Both the position numbers and the translations under genes were made by a program. From the NCBI GenBank assembly GCA_950295325.1, contig OX485804.1, positions 61,040,533 to 61,104,532 of the forward strand: a DNA stretch of 64,000 bases, written 5' to 3'. Each line of letters begins with the position of its first letter. Position 1 is the stretch's first letter. This stretch comes from Polytrichum commune. Lineage: Eukaryota; Streptophyta; Polytrichopsida; Polytrichales; Polytrichaceae. Positions 63,001 through 64,000 of the stretch are shown here, piece after piece. A model generated the notes under the pieces. That model saw only the letters and a program-made list of their open reading frames with translations. It did no database searches and was not told the DNA's origin.

Positions 63001-64000
63001 CTTGATATTTCATATCTTCCTCTTGCATACTAAAACATAAAACTAAGTGTTGCACAAACTATCACACTATAGATACGTATGCACTTCAAAAACTTACTTA
63101 TGTTGAATATTTTCTGAACATAACACTACTAGACATCTACATTGCCATGTGCAATCACGTTACCCCACACCAATATATCAACATTCCACACAATTTTGAG
63201 TTTTTTACTACCACAATGTCGAACTGCAATAATTATGTTCCCTACGCTTGTTATATAAATTGAAATAGAAACAAAGTGTCTAGTCACAAGAGTGTCATGC
63301 CCCTAATTATATCATGCACACATGATTAACTCACGTGCAATTATGAGTTCACATGTACCTAGTATGTGTAATGTTAGAGGTAATAAGATAGCTTTTGTTT
63401 TTACGAAAAGGAGGGTAATGGCTATTACTTGGGTGAACTATAGTGAACTCCTTAAGGATGGATAGATGCCAAAATTTTGGCTCATTTCAAATACCATCTC
63501 TGAGTCTCTTCTCCACATAGCAGACTCATATAAACAAAGCTATAAGTTTTGTGATATGGTTTTGACCAAAGATAATTTGCATGGATAAAAAGGCAACCTT
63601 TTCATGAAAGACAACCTACTTGCACATATTAATGTGTACAAATGATTTAGACCATTTGCCAATAATGTACATGATACTAAATACCATAAATGAGGTCATG
63701 ATTTGAACTTTTTGCCAACTTGGCTAGCACACGGAAATATGCTCTTAGGGTTGCACTTGCATTTGATTCGAGTTGATGTAAGTAATCACTTGTTACTACT
63801 TAGATACCGAGAAAGAGGTCGGTCACGGTTTTTGATGGTGCCAAATTTTGAGAGAGATCATTATTGTATACGAGCGTACCTCTCATCCATCCAACATTAA
63901 AAAAAATATTATAGGTTTGCTACCAATTCATTTCAAATACCTTCACTAGACTAATTCAAAAAGAAGAAGAAAAGGAATCTGGTGTCAAATTACTTTTTAA
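60092..64000. other. Intergenic DNA, no gene seen
   Basis: The first part is the probable promoter of the Msd1/SSX2IP gene. A GC-rich patch at 61,540-61,690 and an open plus-strand frame at 60,428-60,913 lack domains and splice partners. From 61,750 on the DNA is AT-rich with repeated CACTTAAGTCATTAAGTG-like blocks near 62,345-62,390. Confidence 0.5.

Overview
This window is nuclear DNA from a land plant. The genes have many short exons with GT-AG introns, the intergenic DNA is AT-rich, and the gene families are plant ones: a G-type lectin receptor kinase with a non-RD kinase domain, an F-box protein, plant-type ORC4 and an Msd1/SSX2IP-type microtubule anchor. The last exons and introns look more like an early-diverging land plant (perhaps a bryophyte) than a crop angiosperm, but I cannot fix the species from the sequence.

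Layout. Positions 1-26,000 hold almost no intact genes. Here I find terminal-inverted-repeat DNA transposons whose edges can be read directly: a pogo-like element with TA duplications (2947-3617), a small element inside TTAA (3675-4059), a Harbinger-like element with TTA duplications (4631-6222), an inverted-repeat element with GGTGAGC heptamers (11335-11844), and a 3.5 kb Harbinger element with TAA duplications (12104-15599) inserted into an older transposase-like reading frame. A 55 bp minisatellite, a field of ATAGTT/AACTAT motifs and a decayed LINE (minus strand, about 18.9-19.8 kb) complete this half.

Positions 27,100-36,300 hold three genes: the lectin receptor kinase (plus strand, 4 exons), an F-box gene (minus strand, one exon) and an unidentified three-exon gene (minus strand). 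The receptor kinase has a striking 5' end. Its promoter and signal-peptide start occur four times at a spacing of about 277 bp, and only the last copy is intact; its first intron is also built from two further tandem arrays.

Positions 42,900-60,100 hold ORC4 (plus strand, 16 exons) and the Msd1/SSX2IP gene (minus strand, about 15 exons), which converge on each other. Intron 1 of ORC4 is also made of three tandem copies. ORC4 acts in replication licensing and Msd1/SSX2IP in microtubule anchoring; nothing indicates that the two genes work together. Positions 37,400-42,900 and 60,100-64,000 show no gene I can support.

All exon maps were built by hand from splice signals, phase and family resemblance, without transcript data.
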